A stretch of 64,000 bases of DNA from Brachypodius melanocephalos (Eukaryota; Chordata; Aves; Passeriformes; Pycnonotidae), in NCBI GenBank assembly GCA_013398615.1, contig VZSR01000393.1, forward strand, positions 4,960,888 through 5,024,887, given 5' to 3'. The notes beneath the pieces are model-generated. The model did no database searches. It worked only from the letters and a program-made list of their open reading frames with translations, and was not told where the DNA came from. How positions within the stretch are numbered: position 1 is the stretch's first letter; every line of letters begins with the position of its first letter. The position numbers were made by a program, and so were the translations under genes. Positions 1 to 13,071 of the stretch are shown here, one piece after another.

Positions 1-1818
1 CTGATCTCAGTTAACACTCCCAGACACATTTTTTTTCCAGTTTGAACTGATGGATATACAAATCAGGCTCTTGCAGCACACACATCTCAAATGAGGGAGC
101 ATTTGGAAACATCTGGTTTCATTACACCAGGTAACACCTGCATGAAATTACATCTGTGTGGAAAGTCCTTTAACAGAATTTAGTAATTAAAGTGAGGCAA
201 TCTAATCAAAGAAAGGCATAGAGAAGGTGATACATGAAGTTTTGTTCTCTGCCATGTAAATAAACTGCATTAGTATATTGGGTCTTTCAAGAAACATCAA
301 CAGCTTGCAATTGAACAGATTTCATGTTAAAAACAGCCTTCCATGCTATATCCCCAATATATATTCTGATCTTCCAAACAGATCTCCAGGGTGTTGTTTG
401 GATTTATTGCACTTAATGGCAATATTGTTTGGAGTGTACCATGCGTGGGTCCGACCGAGTTTTACTGGGGGATTCTGTGGCTCAATTTCCTTTCAATATG
501 TAGCTGTGTGCTTTTCAAGTTTTGCTTTAAAGCCTTGTGCAGACTTTGCTTTATACCTTATCAACTGGTTTTTAAAATGTCAAGGCTGACCTTGACCTGA
601 GCATCAGCAAGGAGGAGCCTGGGGGCTCTGTGGTAGTTGGGGGTTTCTCTGTGTGTTGTCCCTGTGCTGTGTCTGAGCCTGGAACCACCTCAGAGTGGAG
701 CTTCTGGAACCAATTCTTGTGATTCTCTTGTGATTCTCAGGACAGGAGATGGTTTCTCTGTCCTGGACTAGGTTCTGTCTTAGCCCTACATAGTGTACAG
801 GCACTTCTGGCTTCTCTTTGCCTGAGATTTTACCATCTGGTTGTGTCACCTGGAAGGCATAAATAAAGCCATTGTTTCAGGGGTTCTGTCAGGGGCTGCA
901 TATATTTTTCTTGTCAGAAAGTATAGAATAAAGGATCCAGCAGAAATCACAAAAAATTGCTGCTACTGTTAGAAAATGATAAAGGATGGCAAGGTTAATG
1001 CTCCTAGCTTTAGGATGAGTTGCAGCAATTCTTCATGGAGCTGACTGACATTTTTTTCCCATACCTTTTTTTTTTTTTCCTCTGAAAGCTGATATTTTGC
1101 CAGGTTAAAGAAAAAAAAATTACATACAAAATTTTCATCTTGGAAATGAATGCCCTTTCCAAGATTAATAAGTTTTCCAAAACTTCCCTGGAAAAAGAAT
1201 AATCCTTGGAGCATAGCTGTAAGTCAAGGACTCATCTTGGAAATCAGCTTTTTGGTGGAGCGTTTCCCTGCCTGCTCTTGAAACAGCATATTGTTAATCA
1301 CCTGACCCTTGAACCAATGCAGCTGATTTGTTCAGGCACTTTCATCCACGTTAATCCAGATGTGCCTCTTTAAACCGTGTGTTCCTGCTGCCGATCGATT
1401 GATGTTCTCAGGATCCCTCTCTGTGCACGTGCCCTGGAGGCTGGGCCACAGAGCAGGGCAGGATTTGGGTGAGCCAGGAGGGAGATGGGAGCTGGGGAGC
1501 CCAAAGGTCACCTTGCCAGCAGTCTCCTGTTGGAAAGCGGAATGTTTTACACTGCTTGCCTGTGCTGATTGCTGCTGCTGCTGCTGCTCTTTTGCCACAG
1601 TTGAGGGCCAAACATCTTTTTGTGTGAGCTGTGGGTAGAGCCAGGAGCAACCTTTGATGCCTCTCTTGCAGAAATCCTTTCAATATGAGGCCACTTAATG
1701 CTTCAATCTGAGAGTCAAGTGACTGCATGGAATTGTGGCTCCAAAATACCCCACAAGAGTCTTTTCCTCCTTCTCCAGCATCTGTAAACACAATTGAGAT
1801 AGTGTTCCCTTGCTGCTT
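1..1818. other. Unique noncoding sequence, no gene seen
   Basis: Nothing here reads as a coding exon. Small landmarks are a perfect 11-bp tandem duplication (TTGTGATTCTC at 717-727 and 728-738), a T13 run at 1066-1078 and a (GCT)6 run at 1571-1588. The minus-strand frame through the GCT run would encode six glutamines but has no recognisable domain around it. A 147-codon minus-strand open frame (1408-1851) starts at TTG, not ATG, and is treated as chance. Confidence 0.7.
1571..1588. repeat. (GCT)6 trinucleotide microsatellite
   Basis: Six perfect GCT units, equivalent to CAG on the minus strand. It lies in otherwise unique sequence without coding support, so it is best read as a short simple repeat rather than a glutamine tract. 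Confidence 0.9.
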
Positions 1819-1884
1819 AAAATGGAAAAAAAGAAAACAAAAAAACACCAACCAAACAAAAAAAAATTAAGAAAAACAAAAAAG
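1819..1884 (+). repeat. A-rich low-complexity tract
   Basis: About 65 bases are almost entirely A with scattered C, G and T (AAAAC and AAAAG interruptions). No flanking target-site duplication or retroelement body was recognised, so it is called low complexity only. Confidence 0.85.
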
Positions 1885-1919
1885 GCAGTGGCAGTAAACT
1901 TTCTGCAGAGCTTTAGCCT

Positions 1920-2310
1920 CCCAAAGATTTAAAGGATTGACATTTGCATTACATTTTTCCCCCACCCAGTCCTCCTCATTAGCCGGATATCTTTATTCTC
2001 TAAATATTTACCACCTAAACCAAATTTACAGTTTAATTTGCTGCATAAAATCATTTATTGACTGATAAAGCTCATTACTAAGGCCTGGCCCAAGCTGTAG
2101 CCTGCCACGACAGTTTTAATTCTTGTAGCAGCAGGCTACTGCAGGAGAAAAACAATCCTGTCACGTTAACGGCAGGGGTCTGAATTATTCAAATACACTA
2201 AATCCTCCCAGAACAGTTCCCCTGCTCATAATTTGTCTTTTCCCACCAACAATTAACTAGCAATATTCAAAGTTAACAATGCCAACTCTTTTGAAATCTC
2301 GAGGAAAATG
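1920..2310. other. Candidate conserved noncoding block with a 9-bp hairpin
   Basis: This is AT-rich, non-repetitive, high-complexity DNA. It contains an ATTTGCAT octamer at 1942-1949, several ATTAA/TTAAT homeodomain-like cores, and an inverted repeat with GTAGCCTGC at 2097-2105 and its complement at 2131-2139 around a 25-nt loop. This texture is typical of vertebrate enhancers in gene deserts. Conservation itself is inferred and cannot be seen in one sequence. No open frame of note. Confidence 0.3.
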
Positions 2311-5300
2311 GAAATATACACATGCAGGGAAGGTTTTTAGAGAAGAATACATTAAAGGAACGATGCTGGGAGACTTCTAGAGAATATAATCAGTTAAATG
2401 GACCCACTGCTTTCTCTAGCCCAGAAGGAATTTGCTGGATATTTGTGTGTGTACAGATGAGTTTGGTGCTGTGTTCTGGTGTCAGGTGGCACAGATGCAG
2501 GGCTGCTTACACCTGCCAATGGCCCTTTCCATGGCACTCCTGATGGCTGATGTTTGTCAGCTCTGTTGATCTCAGAGAAGGAGTTTCCTCCATCTCTCTT
2601 CTGTCAGAGCTTTTGCTGTCATTGTGATTATGAGTCATTGTAAATAATTGCAGCACTAAGTGTAACATACTGGGGCAAAACCATGCAATAGGCTGTGAGA
2701 AGAGTGAGAACAGAAATCTGTGTGGATGTTCCTGGTACAGGTCATCCTGAAGAAGCTGAAGGTCTGAATCTGTCTCAGTTAGGAGACTCAGAGCATTCTT
2801 TCCCAGTCAGCCCACAGAATTTAGGCTGGCAGGTGGCCTTTATACAAGTCTCCAATGAGGACTACTTAAGAAGTCAAGACAAACTGAGGCTGTCTGACCT
2901 GCTTTGGTTGTTAACCCACTGGCCAATTTGATTTGCAGAACAGGGTTTAATGTTTCCATCCTTTGTTTTTCTTACCAGCTCTGTCGGGTGATGGACCCAC
3001 TGCTGCATCCATGAACAAAGAGGGGTTTGAGATCACTCCAGTGACAGTGAGGAGGAGCTCTAATTCCCTGTAGGGACAGTCTCATTCCACAGAGGACAAT
3101 CCAATTCAGGTTTGTCCTTCTGTATGTGACAACCACAGCCCATATATCACAGTCAGTGATGGGCAATAGGAAAGTCTTTAGCATTCTGGTGTCTCATATA
3201 AATATTGCTTCTACATAGCACTTTACACTCTTTCAGAACTGTAAGTCCATATTTCCCCTGTCCCATTCATTTTCTCCCTTCAATTTCTGTGGCAGTTCCA
3301 GTGCAGAATAGCTTCTTGTGCAGGCCTTCAAAGTGAAAATGATGGCTCCAATTTGTGACCAAATAGCTTTGACATTGTCTGTACGTTTGCTTGAGTTTAT
3401 AAAAGACTTTGGTTTTCTTATTTAATCCTTTGATGTAGAAGCAGTCTGAAAAATCAGTAATTCTTTCTGGTGTGCCCTTAGTGACAATTTTAACTCTCCC
3501 ATGAAATTCTCAGTTTTTAAACTCATAATGTGTCTTTTTATCTCTTCCTACAGCACACAGAGTGCTTTAATGCTGTGAAATCTTAGATGTCTGTGAAAGT
3601 GCATAAAGATAGGAGGAAGTTAAAATATATGAAAAGAATATAGAAGATTGTGCCTTATTTGCTACTCATCTCTATCAGCATTTCACAAGATATGAGCCAC
3701 AGCTCCTCTGGTGATGGTCTGCAAAACGACTGAAATTCCCCTTCATTCCCATTTAATTTAAAGGTTAAATCTGTGTTTCTAGTCCACTCCCTGGGTGGTG
3801 GTTGAGTGGGCAGTAGCACCTGCTGAATTGATATGTCTTTATTTGATCTGATATCTCCAGTGAGGAATGTACGTGCTGCAGGAACAGAGGGCACTGTGGA
3901 AGGTTATGTATGTGCTGTATGGCTGCTATAATCTCTCCTATTCATACACCCACAGCAGTGGAACTGGACTTTGGCTCTAAAACCTCTCATTGCTGAAGAT
4001 AAAAGGGAATTATCAGTAGGACTGAGGCTCCTACCCAGTTTGGACTGGCAGTGTTAAGACTGATCTCTGATACGTGCTCATGTGTGTGCTCTCCCTGAGT
4101 GCTCTATGTGCTGAGATTCCCCTGGTACCTGAGAGCAGTGGAGGGAACTCTGCTGGTGCTGATTTGCCCCAGCAGCTGTGGGCAGTGTTAGAAGTGCATC
4201 CTTACTGGACACTTGCCCACTGTCAGTGTCCTCTTTTGTTCTGCTGATATGCTGCCATTGCAGCTAAGGCCATCCTTTGTGATTTAAACACAGCTGTGAT
4301 GGATAATCCACTGCGAACTCTTTCTTTTATAATGAAGGTAATATTAAAGCATCACCATCTCTCATAGAAGCCATCCATGTTCACAGAAGATTACTTATCA
4401 TCCTTATCCATTTCCTTTACTTTTTGATGTCTTTTTTTGGTGGGTTTCTCATCTCACCTTTCTGGAATACCTGTGGTGTCCAGAATATGGTGTACAGCAT
4501 ACCTGTGTATGCTGTAACAGCCTTATGGCAAAGACTGAGTAGACTTTTGGGCATCCTGAAACCAGATACCTTGTTCAGCTGTCTCAGATCCAGTTTTATC
4601 AGAAGACATTTTGTGCAAAATTTCTGAGAGGACACTGCAGGTAAAGCCTAACTTTGAACTTCCCACCTCCTTATCTCCTGTTTCTGTAGAATCTCAGTCA
4701 TTTTCTTGTATTTATCTCTGCTTCTGCTATCCCAGATCTCAGGGCAGTCACCAGGCTGTTTAGTTTGTGTCTGGATGAAAAGAAGGCTCTGGACCAGGTG
4801 CATGTGAGCAGTGTCAGTGTCCCCCACAGTGTTTGGAGCTGCTGGATCTGGCTCTCCCTGCTCTCAATCAGGGGCACAGTCGGTTCAGTGGGGCTGTGCT
4901 GGTGCTGCAATCCCAGATCACTCCTTTCCAGCTCCCTTTGACCGTCTGCCCCTGGTTGTCACAGGCTAGAAGGAAGCCCTGGGGAGCTTGACCTGTGCTT
5001 GTTTATCCCAGACGTGCCCTGAGCTGCAATAAACCCTGGCTGCTCTGAACGTGCTGTTCCAGCTCCTCTCTGCGTCCGAGGCTCGGAGATTGGTTAATTG
5101 TGGCAAATGTGGTTTTCTGGGACATCTAAGGGTTATGTCACTTTTCTAAAAATCTCTTTGATCTTGAATCAAAAGGAGGGGGTGGGTTTTTAATGTCTTC
5201 TTAACTGCGTGGCTTTTACAAATTAAAAACCTGCTTGAAATTGGTTGTACAATATGTGCTTGTGTTTCCCTAAGACTGATGAGACCACCTTTGACTCTAA

Positions 5301-5379
5301 GCTGCTTTTTCTAGCAGATCATCAGGAAAACTCTGGTAATGAACGGTCAGGAAAAGCTAGAGGGAGCTTTTGAAATAAG
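2311..5379. other. Unique noncoding sequence, no gene seen
   Basis: A mixed-composition stretch, GC-richer around 4000-5060. Open frames are all under 80 codons and overlap each other on both strands without any domain signature. No repeat family, tRNA-like promoter box or array was recognised. Confidence 0.65.
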
Positions 5380-5710
5380 AACTGTGCTTTTCTCTGTATT
5401 TTGTGAGCCAAGGCTTTAATTTATAATAAACACAATAAGGGCAGATATGAAGCTGCTAGTGTGTCATCTCATGTCAGTAAGTAAAGTAGTAAAAAGAAAT
5501 ACATATTTATCCTGTCCGTGTCACTAGAATCATCACAGTCATAGGTAATTAGTATCTAGAGTCTGAATCACATCCCACTGATTTGGCCAAAATCTTAGAA
5601 ATTACTAATTTTGGATTAAACTGATTTTATCTTACTACATTGTAGCTCTATAAGCATTCATGGAATCTCAGAAATTTTTTTCTCGATTATTTGCACCTTA
5701 TAAACCCATT
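5380..5710. other. Candidate conserved noncoding block (AT-rich)
   Basis: A high-complexity AT-rich stretch with clustered homeodomain-like cores (TTTAATTTATAATAAA near 5416, GGTAATTAGTA near 5545, TTACTAATTTTGG near 5602). There are no simple repeats and no open frame. It has the look of enhancer DNA, but this is inference from composition and motifs alone. Confidence 0.22.
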
Positions 5711-8700
5711 TATGTAAGTTGTGGCCATGTGGCTGAGAAGGGCTTTAAATTAATGGAGCCTTTCCTGTAGACCTGATAGGTTTAATTCAGCAAATGCAAG
5801 CCTACTGAATACTGCTCTTGACATATTTCTGTGTGGATTCCTTTGGAGCAGTCTGTGGACTTCAAAATATCTCTGAAATACAAGTGGGAAATCACTTGTC
5901 TAATTCATGGGATGGATTTTGCATTTTGTGAAATGGGCGAAATGCATAAAAGGTTTTATATCCAGTTTAAAAATCAGGTTTTGGATCTCTAGCCTTATAA
6001 CACAGGCACAAAACAGCCTATGTTGCCCAAATTATGCTTTTGCTGTCAGAATTTTATGGTAAAAAAAAATATTGATGAATTCCTCTTTTCTAGAAAAGTG
6101 TGTTAGATGTCTCAAATAGTTTGTCATGTTTATCAGGGTTTCAAAGAAAGAAGAAAAATAAGCTTTCCTTGAACATTAATAATTATCACTGCCCTGATTA
6201 TCTAGATTAAACTGGAGCAAAAGCATTGGCGGTACCCAGTTTCATGTAATACATTTTTTGTGAAAGAAATGAGATTTCTCATTGTGTATGTTCAAATGAT
6301 GGTAGTGCCAGTCTGTTCTAAACATAAATGATGATCCTTGTTTGTGGGTAAGTTACTTGCCAAAATATCTGCATATAGGAAAGACATTCAAATATCATAA
6401 CCTTATTTTATTTGGTTTCCTTTTAGGTGCTCTGTTGACAACCACTGAAAATGTTTAATTTCTCTGAAGTATGTATACATGAGACAAAGATTACTATTAT
6501 TCAAAGCAATCAGTTCTTTGGTACAACTTTAAAACTATTTTAAGAGGTTGTATTCTCTGTGAATAGAGACTCCCCCAAGTTATAAAAATATCTGTCTTAA
6601 CATCAGGATTAAAACAAATCTGTCTTAATGTTTGGTTTAGCCACCCAGAATGACTAGCTGGTAATGGCAAATTTAATCAGGATTAAAAAAACCCCGAAGT
6701 TCAGAAACCAATGGCAACCAGTATTTTTCTGGGTTTCTTTGCAGATGGGGCTGTTTATTTTAACAAGCTGAGCAGGAACCATTTTGAAAATCTGCCTGGT
6801 GCTTCGCTCTCTTTGCTGATGTGGGAAAGTAAAGGCTCTGCATCACTCCTGGTGCCAAAAATCCTCCTGGTCTTCCAGTGCTTGTGAGCTGTAGGCACGA
6901 AGGGCTGTTGAGATAAATGCCCCAGAGCAAGTGCCATGATCTCATGTCTCTGCTGGTATGACATAGCCTCGTTGGCTCCTGCAGCCCTGCTTGGCTCAAG
7001 GCTGCTGGGTGCACCTCATTTCTTTTATCTGAGCTTCTAAAAGGCTCATCTGATAAGGTGTGAGCAGCTTATGTGCACACCTGCTTTGCTGCACCTCAAA
7101 CTCAGTTCTCTCTGGCCTAAATGGAACTTTCCTGCCCTTAAATTCGAGAGCTGCTTTGTGAGGAAGTTGGGCTTCTGTTCCTATTATTAAATACGTGGGA
7201 TTCTTTGGGGGCACATCACAGAGATTTGAGCTTTTCTTGTGTTGAATTCTGCTCTTGGATACAAACTCACAATTCCCAGAGTGATCTGCAGAGAATTAAT
7301 CTGTCATTAGCAATATTGGGTGTAGTGCCTCTAATTCCCATGCACCACCCTGAAAATTTCCACCACCCCCACAAATGGAAAAGAAAAAGAGGACTATTCC
7401 ATTTATTCTTTTTTATATGTAAATGAGACTTAAAATAATTGTTTGATAATGACATGGGTTTTTTGTTGTTGTTTGGAAATATCTCTTGACAATAATTTAT
7501 CCTGCAATTATTGTTGCTTAGTCCTATCCTTATAATTAAGGCCAAGAAAGTGTTGTTCATCACCTCATTAAATGCTTTCTCTTTCAGAATGCCTGACTCC
7601 CTTTAACACAGCCAAGAGCTGATAAAGCCACTTGTATGCAGAGCTGGCTGCCTGCAGATCTTTGATCTTTTTTTTTTCCCCCTTCTTCAAGAATATGACT
7701 TTGTGAAGTAGTTGGTGCTGCAGTTTCAGTTTGTTGTTTTAAACAGTTCAGTTGCTATAAATACTCGTTCACTTTGATTTTCAATTGCCCTTGTAAGACA
7801 ATTGTTTTCTTGTTGGATTCCCACTGAATAGATAGCCCTCCCGCCTTTTTCTTTTTTGAAAGTATGATTAAAATAGAACCTTTTTTTTAGGGTTTTCCAT
7901 AGCTCACTTCTTCCTGAAAAGGTGAAATTTTAGCCCTAACCAGTGCTAATGACTGAGGAATTCTTTGCACTTGTGTGATGCATTTCCCTTGGTTTTAATG
8001 GTGGCAAAAGGGGTGAAGGAAATGTCCTGACAGAGGCCATGCAGGAAATCAGAAATATCTCTTGGACCTTTGTCAGAATTATTTGACAGAAATCTCACTT
8101 CCTTCTGTTTTACTTTTCCTCCTTTCTGCTATATTTTTTTTTTTTGCATTGAATGTAGAGCTGTTCCAAAAAATCTATTTCTAGAACCTTCTCTGTTGTC
8201 TGAGATATCAGTGGCTGTGCTCCTGCAGAGACTCTTCCCCCTGTGAACACCTTTGTGCACCCTGAATCCTCTGTCATCACTGAGGAGGGTGGTTGTGGAA
8301 ACCTTAGCTAAGGGCTGAAGAAGGGAAATTTTAGCTGTTTTTAAACCTCAAGTACCTTAAATGTCCTCATGACCTTCCGTCTCCCTAAAGAAGCTCTCAT
8401 TTGTGTATCTAACCTTGTAATTCACGTCTTTCTAGTTAAAGTTGTATTTTTAATAGTATTATGCTGTAGGATAAATGAGCTTTTTTGCTCTTTCAGGAAC
8501 AAAATAAGAACCTTCATGAAACTCCAGCTAGGAGGAGAAAAGGATCCATCCTCTCTCTGTTTCCTGCCATGCCTTTCCATTCCTGGCGTGTTCACATTTC
8601 TTTTGTTTCATCCCTGACATGGTGACTTTCATCCTGGAGCTCCTTTTTGTCTGTTTCTCCTCAGCTTCTCCCAGATGGAGCAAAGACCTTTCCAGGTTGG

Positions 8701-8929
8701 AGGGACATACAAATGACACAACCTGAATTAGGAAGGGGCCTCATCCTCCCACTTGTGTGAGCATCCCATTTGTGAGCAGAGGTAGGGAGGCTTTGGACAC
8801 ACATAAGGTGTGTGTTTATATAAATGTGTGTGGGGAACTAAGTGCCCTCCTCTGGGACGTTTCCTCTTCCAGACAGTTTAATAACAGAAGGTGAGATTGC
8901 TCCTTACACCTCTGCTCCATCCTATCCCA
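5711..8929. other. Unique noncoding sequence, no gene seen
   Basis: AT-rich to about 6760, then more balanced. T tracts lie at 7668-7677 and 8134-8145. The largest open frame is 98 codons (7267-7563, minus) and is featureless. No repeat family was recognised and no gene is supported. Confidence 0.65.
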
Positions 8930-9480
8930 TGGTAAGATAAAGTAACAGCCAGTGAATTAATAAGTCCACGGTGCTTTGTATTAGACAATCATTTATTGAC
9001 TGTTATTCAGTGCTTTGGGTAACTTTCATCTTCCTCATTAAAATTGCCTATCAGTGACCAAGAAAACAAAGGCAGCAGCACAGGTTTAGGATCATGAGTC
9101 ATCCTTGAGTTTCCAAGGGGCTTCTCACCCACTGAAGTTTGCTTTCTGGTTCAGGGATTTTGATGAATTAGGGCCTAATAGCTGGGTGGAGCAGAGGGGA
9201 TTATTTTAGTAGTGATGAGTGCAGGTAGGGAAGCTCCTGAAACCAGAAGGAACGGCAGGCATTCCTGGCTAAGCCACTTAACTGATTAAAATGACCCAGT
9301 GATTCATTTAAATAAGAGTTTACTTGCTCAGGCTTGAAGTGCCTAGTCATAGTTTATCTTGACTATTTGTTTAATCTAATATGAGTGATTTTCAGTGTTA
9401 GAACAAACAGCTGTTTTTACACCTGAAAGGCTGTGTTTAAAAATAAGTTTAAATTACGCCCCATAACTTTCCTTCTTACG
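8930..9480. other. Candidate conserved noncoding block
   Basis: Two AT-rich, high-complexity parts (about 8940-9110 and 9270-9480) contain GTGAATTAATAAG, CATTTATTGACTG, TTTGTTTAATC and similar homeodomain/forkhead-like motifs. There is no open frame or simple repeat. The regulatory reading is inference. Confidence 0.2.
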
Positions 9481-12225
9481 CATTGTAGTCCTTGGCTGGA
9501 GAAGGCTTGGATATTTCTTCTGCTTTAATTAAAGGCAGAGTTGGTGGCAGGGAATAAAGTGAGACTGTGGTGAGTAAGAGTGGGACACTTGTTTTGTGCT
9601 GAAGGAGGGGAGTGCCCTGGCACGAGTGAGCATGGATGCTGTGAGAGGTTTGTGTTCACAACCTCTTGTGATGGTCCCAGGATATACTCTGCTCAATTAG
9701 GAGCAACAACTTCTGCATTCATGCAGCAGCTGAAGATGTTCAAGGAGAAAAAGTCTTCTGGGAATTATTGTTGAATGTGAAGCCGCCACTTGGCCCAGGA
9801 GACTTAAGCAGTTGGGCAGCGCTGGTCTGGTCCCATGGATGTCAGCTGCAAATCCTGCTCCTTGCTTCTGTCCCAGACATTCCCTGAGCTATACAAGTGA
9901 AAGGATCTTCCAAATCATTGACTGGAGAGCCCGTCTCATCTTCACCTCTTACAATGTGCAGCTGGCCAGCCTTGCTTTTGTCACTGCAGCCTCCTAAATG
10001 AGTCACTGGTGCTGCATGGCCGTGTGTTTCCGTGGCTTACAAATCCTGCAGAACCCATGAGAGCAGCTTTAGAGTGCCAGCTACCTGGCAGCATAAATCC
10101 CTCAGACATTAGCTAAAATCCAGTCCAGACAGAGTGGTGAATTCCAGATGCTCGAATGCACCTTGGCATGGATGCATTGTGCACATGGAAATAGGACTGT
10201 GCTCCCAAGAATCCTGATTTTCTCAGCTCATATGGGCTACACCTGGACCCTGCTGACAGCTCAGCCATGAAGGTTCACAGGAACAAATCTCAGCTGCCAC
10301 TTTGCTGTTTGTTCCTGGAAATGTCTGAGGGGTACTTTTGTTTCTTACACTGGGAAACCTAAATGTTCCCCCAGGGAATTGGTCTATCACATGAACAATC
10401 GGTTGTTTGATTATTTTTAAAATTTCTTTTAACATCAATAGATACAGAATAGGAAAAAAAAAAGCAGAATGTTTTTCAAGATTTGATTTGATGGTCTGAA
10501 ACCAAGCTAAATATTAGAAATAGAGTAAAATTAGAAGTATTGCCTTAAAATTTAAGTTGAGGAGCTTGAATAAATATCTTGTATGTGGATTATGGTTTGT
10601 GATTGTCCAAACTGCTAATTTCCCCTAGAAGTTAAAGTTGCTGCTCTCCATAAGTCACTTGAAGAATTGCTCTTTGACCATCAGTTCAGCAAATCTTCTG
10701 TGTGGCTGATTGTGATCTTGCCTAAATCAGTCATAGATAACCTTTATAATGATATATAACACTTCTGTTACTCCTGACTCATCCCAGGAGAAGTGAGAGG
10801 AGGAGATGTCCTGCTGCTGTGGTGACTATCTGAGAGATGAGCATGATGTATTTTCAAGGAATATTTCACTCTTGTGAAAAATGGCTTAAGTTTCTTTTTC
10901 TGAACTGTGTTCAGAAACAGAACTGTGTTGGGATCAGGATGAAGCTGTGTTCATTTTGCTGTCCAAGACATTCCTTTCTATATTCATCTTTAGCTTCCTG
11001 TATGACATTTCAAGCTTTTGAGCAACTTTGATTTCAGTAAAATTGAGCATTGCCTTTATCACTTTCAATCTTATTTATTAACTTCTTCATCTTGCATTCA
11101 CTGATGACAAGCAGGGCTCTCACTGACTTTCACAGTGCCCAGTAAAGACCTTATATACGGCTGGAGTCATCAAATTTAGTTTTCTTTTCAGGTACGTGCA
11201 TGTCTTTGATTCTCAGGTTATCAGTTATGAGAAATTTCAAAATCTCTCTTAATCAGGATTAGTACAGCCAGGGACACATTTGCCAAGGTTCTCTTTTGAA
11301 GCAAGTTTGCCAGTATGGGTGAAAGCAAGGTTTAATCTCCGTGGCATTGTGTGACTTTCCATGGAAAATACTGTGGTAACAAATGTGTCTGGGTTGTGCT
11401 GATAGTGATCTCTTATGAATCATTAGTTATTTTATTTAAACCACCTTATTTTATTTAAACCATTGAAGATTAATGAAAGGGTTGTGGCTTTTAGTGCAGT
11501 CATTTTGGACTGCGCTGGAGCTAAAATTCTGGTGGCAAAATTCCTGAGCTAACTGCTTTCCACTCTCAAGTTAAATTTTAAAAACCATTATGATGATTAA
11601 TCCTGGCTAATTATTGTTGTCATGAACACTAAACCAAATGTGGGGCCTCCAGACTGTCTCATGTCATGCAGCCTCATTGATTATTTTATTCCCTCCTTGA
11701 AATATGTTATGGGAAGAGTAGCAGACTGTAGTCTTCATGACATGTCCTCAAGTGCTCTGGGAGTTAAGCATCAATTTCTATTTGCATTAAATGAACAAAA
11801 AAAATTAAAACAAAAGGTCCAGAAACCAGAATAAACATAATCATCTAGGATTCCAAAGTCTGGATCCCATGGTGCTTGTGGCTTACATAGTTTGTGGCTT
11901 GTAGCACATATGGGGGAGGAAAAGAGCTGAAACCCTTCTTTCACCGTTCAGTGCTCAGCCAGCAGAGCCCATGTTCATCCTTCTGCTCTCAGAGCTGTGC
12001 ACTTTAATTATAACTCCAGGTAAGGAGTTCTGGGGGAGGCTCAGGCTGAACTCTGAGTTTTCTGTTGTTGCCTTGGTCAATGGGATGATGCTGCAGAGGA
12101 GAATGAGCCCTTCCTTCAGCAGCAGAGATGTGACAACAAATAAGATTTCCTGTCGTGCAGTCGTTATCCTAATGGACTAATTCTCTGTAGTGACTTGAGA
12201 CAATATTCTTTTCTCATTTCTGTCC
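9481..12225. other. Unique noncoding sequence, no gene seen
   Basis: No open frame above 71 codons and no domain signature. The only internal structure noted is a perfect 17-bp direct repeat, TTATTTTATTTAAACCA, at 11427-11443 and 11446-11462 (period 19), and an ATTTGCAT octamer at 11780-11787. Confidence 0.65.
11427..11462. repeat. 17-bp tandem direct repeat (two copies)
   Basis: TTATTTTATTTAAACCA occurs twice without mismatch, separated by CC. This is consistent with a recent replication-slippage duplication in unique sequence. Confidence 0.85.
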
Positions 12226-12283
12226 TTTTTTGTTTGTTTGTTTTTTTCTTTCCCCTTCCCTGCCTCCTCCTCCTCCTCCTCCT
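12226..12283 (+). repeat. T/TTTG tract followed by (CCT)7
   Basis: A T-rich stretch with two GTTT units runs into a pyrimidine tract and then seven perfect CCT units at 12263-12283. The plus strand is purely pyrimidine over most of this stretch. On the minus strand it reads as a run of glutamates in a 60-codon open frame, which I attribute to the repeat and not to a gene. Confidence 0.9.
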
Positions 12284-13013
12284 CATTCCACCTTTCTGGA
12301 TGTCTCCTGACCCTCCCTCTATAATTCTCAGGACATTTTATGTGTTTGTGGACAGACACTGTTTCTGCTCATACCCAGGTCCCTCCATTTCACTTGGTTC
12401 ACCAGTGCAGTGGGTCTTTGGATCTGGAACATGATCCTCTACAGCTTCACAGCACAGCTGACACAGCTGAAAGTTTTGCTACAATGAAAATTGGTTTAAA
12501 AATTCGGGAGGGAAGGTGGTGATGCACCATTCCCCCTGCTGTGTCTCATTCCTGAGAGAGCCTTGTGGCTGCAGGAGAGCTGCATCTCCTGTGGGTGTTT
12601 GGTGTAATCACAAGGGCTAAAATTGTATAGTAGGTGGTGGAATTTGATCTGCAACCTGCAGGGGCAGATTGTAAATGTGGCACAGTGAGGAGTACGCCTG
12701 TCAGGTTTACATGTCAATATTCCATTGCTTGGGAAATGTGTAGGACATGGATTGAAACAGAGCCTTGGGGAAACTGCAGTTTTGTCCAAAGAAATGAAGA
12801 GATATTAATTTCACATAATTGCACAGATCCTTAGGAGGTGCAACTCTGGAACAGGATCCAGTGTTTTCTTTGTCAGGTCCTGTCAGTGAAGACAAATCAA
12901 TCACAGTGCACAAACTTGAATTTCAGCTGGTAGATCCAGTCTCCATTGCACCTGTGCTGCTCCTCCAGCCCTCTAATTAGAACATGGAACACTAAGTTTA
13001 TGGTTTTTAAAGA
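12284..13013. other. Unique noncoding sequence, no gene seen
   Basis: Open frames are at most 97 codons and lie on both strands over the same DNA. None has a recognisable domain. No repeat family noticed. Confidence 0.6.
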
Positions 13014-13071
13014 CAAGCGTGAAACATAGGACACTTAAATTTAAAAAAAAAAAAAAAATCAAGCATGAAAC
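13014..13071 (+). mobile_element. Possible tiny retroposed insert: A16 tract between 12-bp near-identical direct repeats
   Basis: CAAGCGTGAAAC at 13014-13025 recurs as CAAGCATGAAAC at 13060-13071 (11 of 12 identical). The bases between them end in 16 consecutive A at 13043-13058. A duplication flanking a short segment with an A tail is the footprint expected of a strongly 5'-truncated retroposition. Slippage or coincidence is also possible because the insert is only about 34 bp and carries no recognisable body. Confidence 0.3.

Noticed and set aside
1408..1851. 147-codon minus-strand frame and the six-glutamine run in a neighbouring frame
   Set aside because: TTG start. The open stretch includes a simple repeat and an A-rich tract, and no protein family was recognised.
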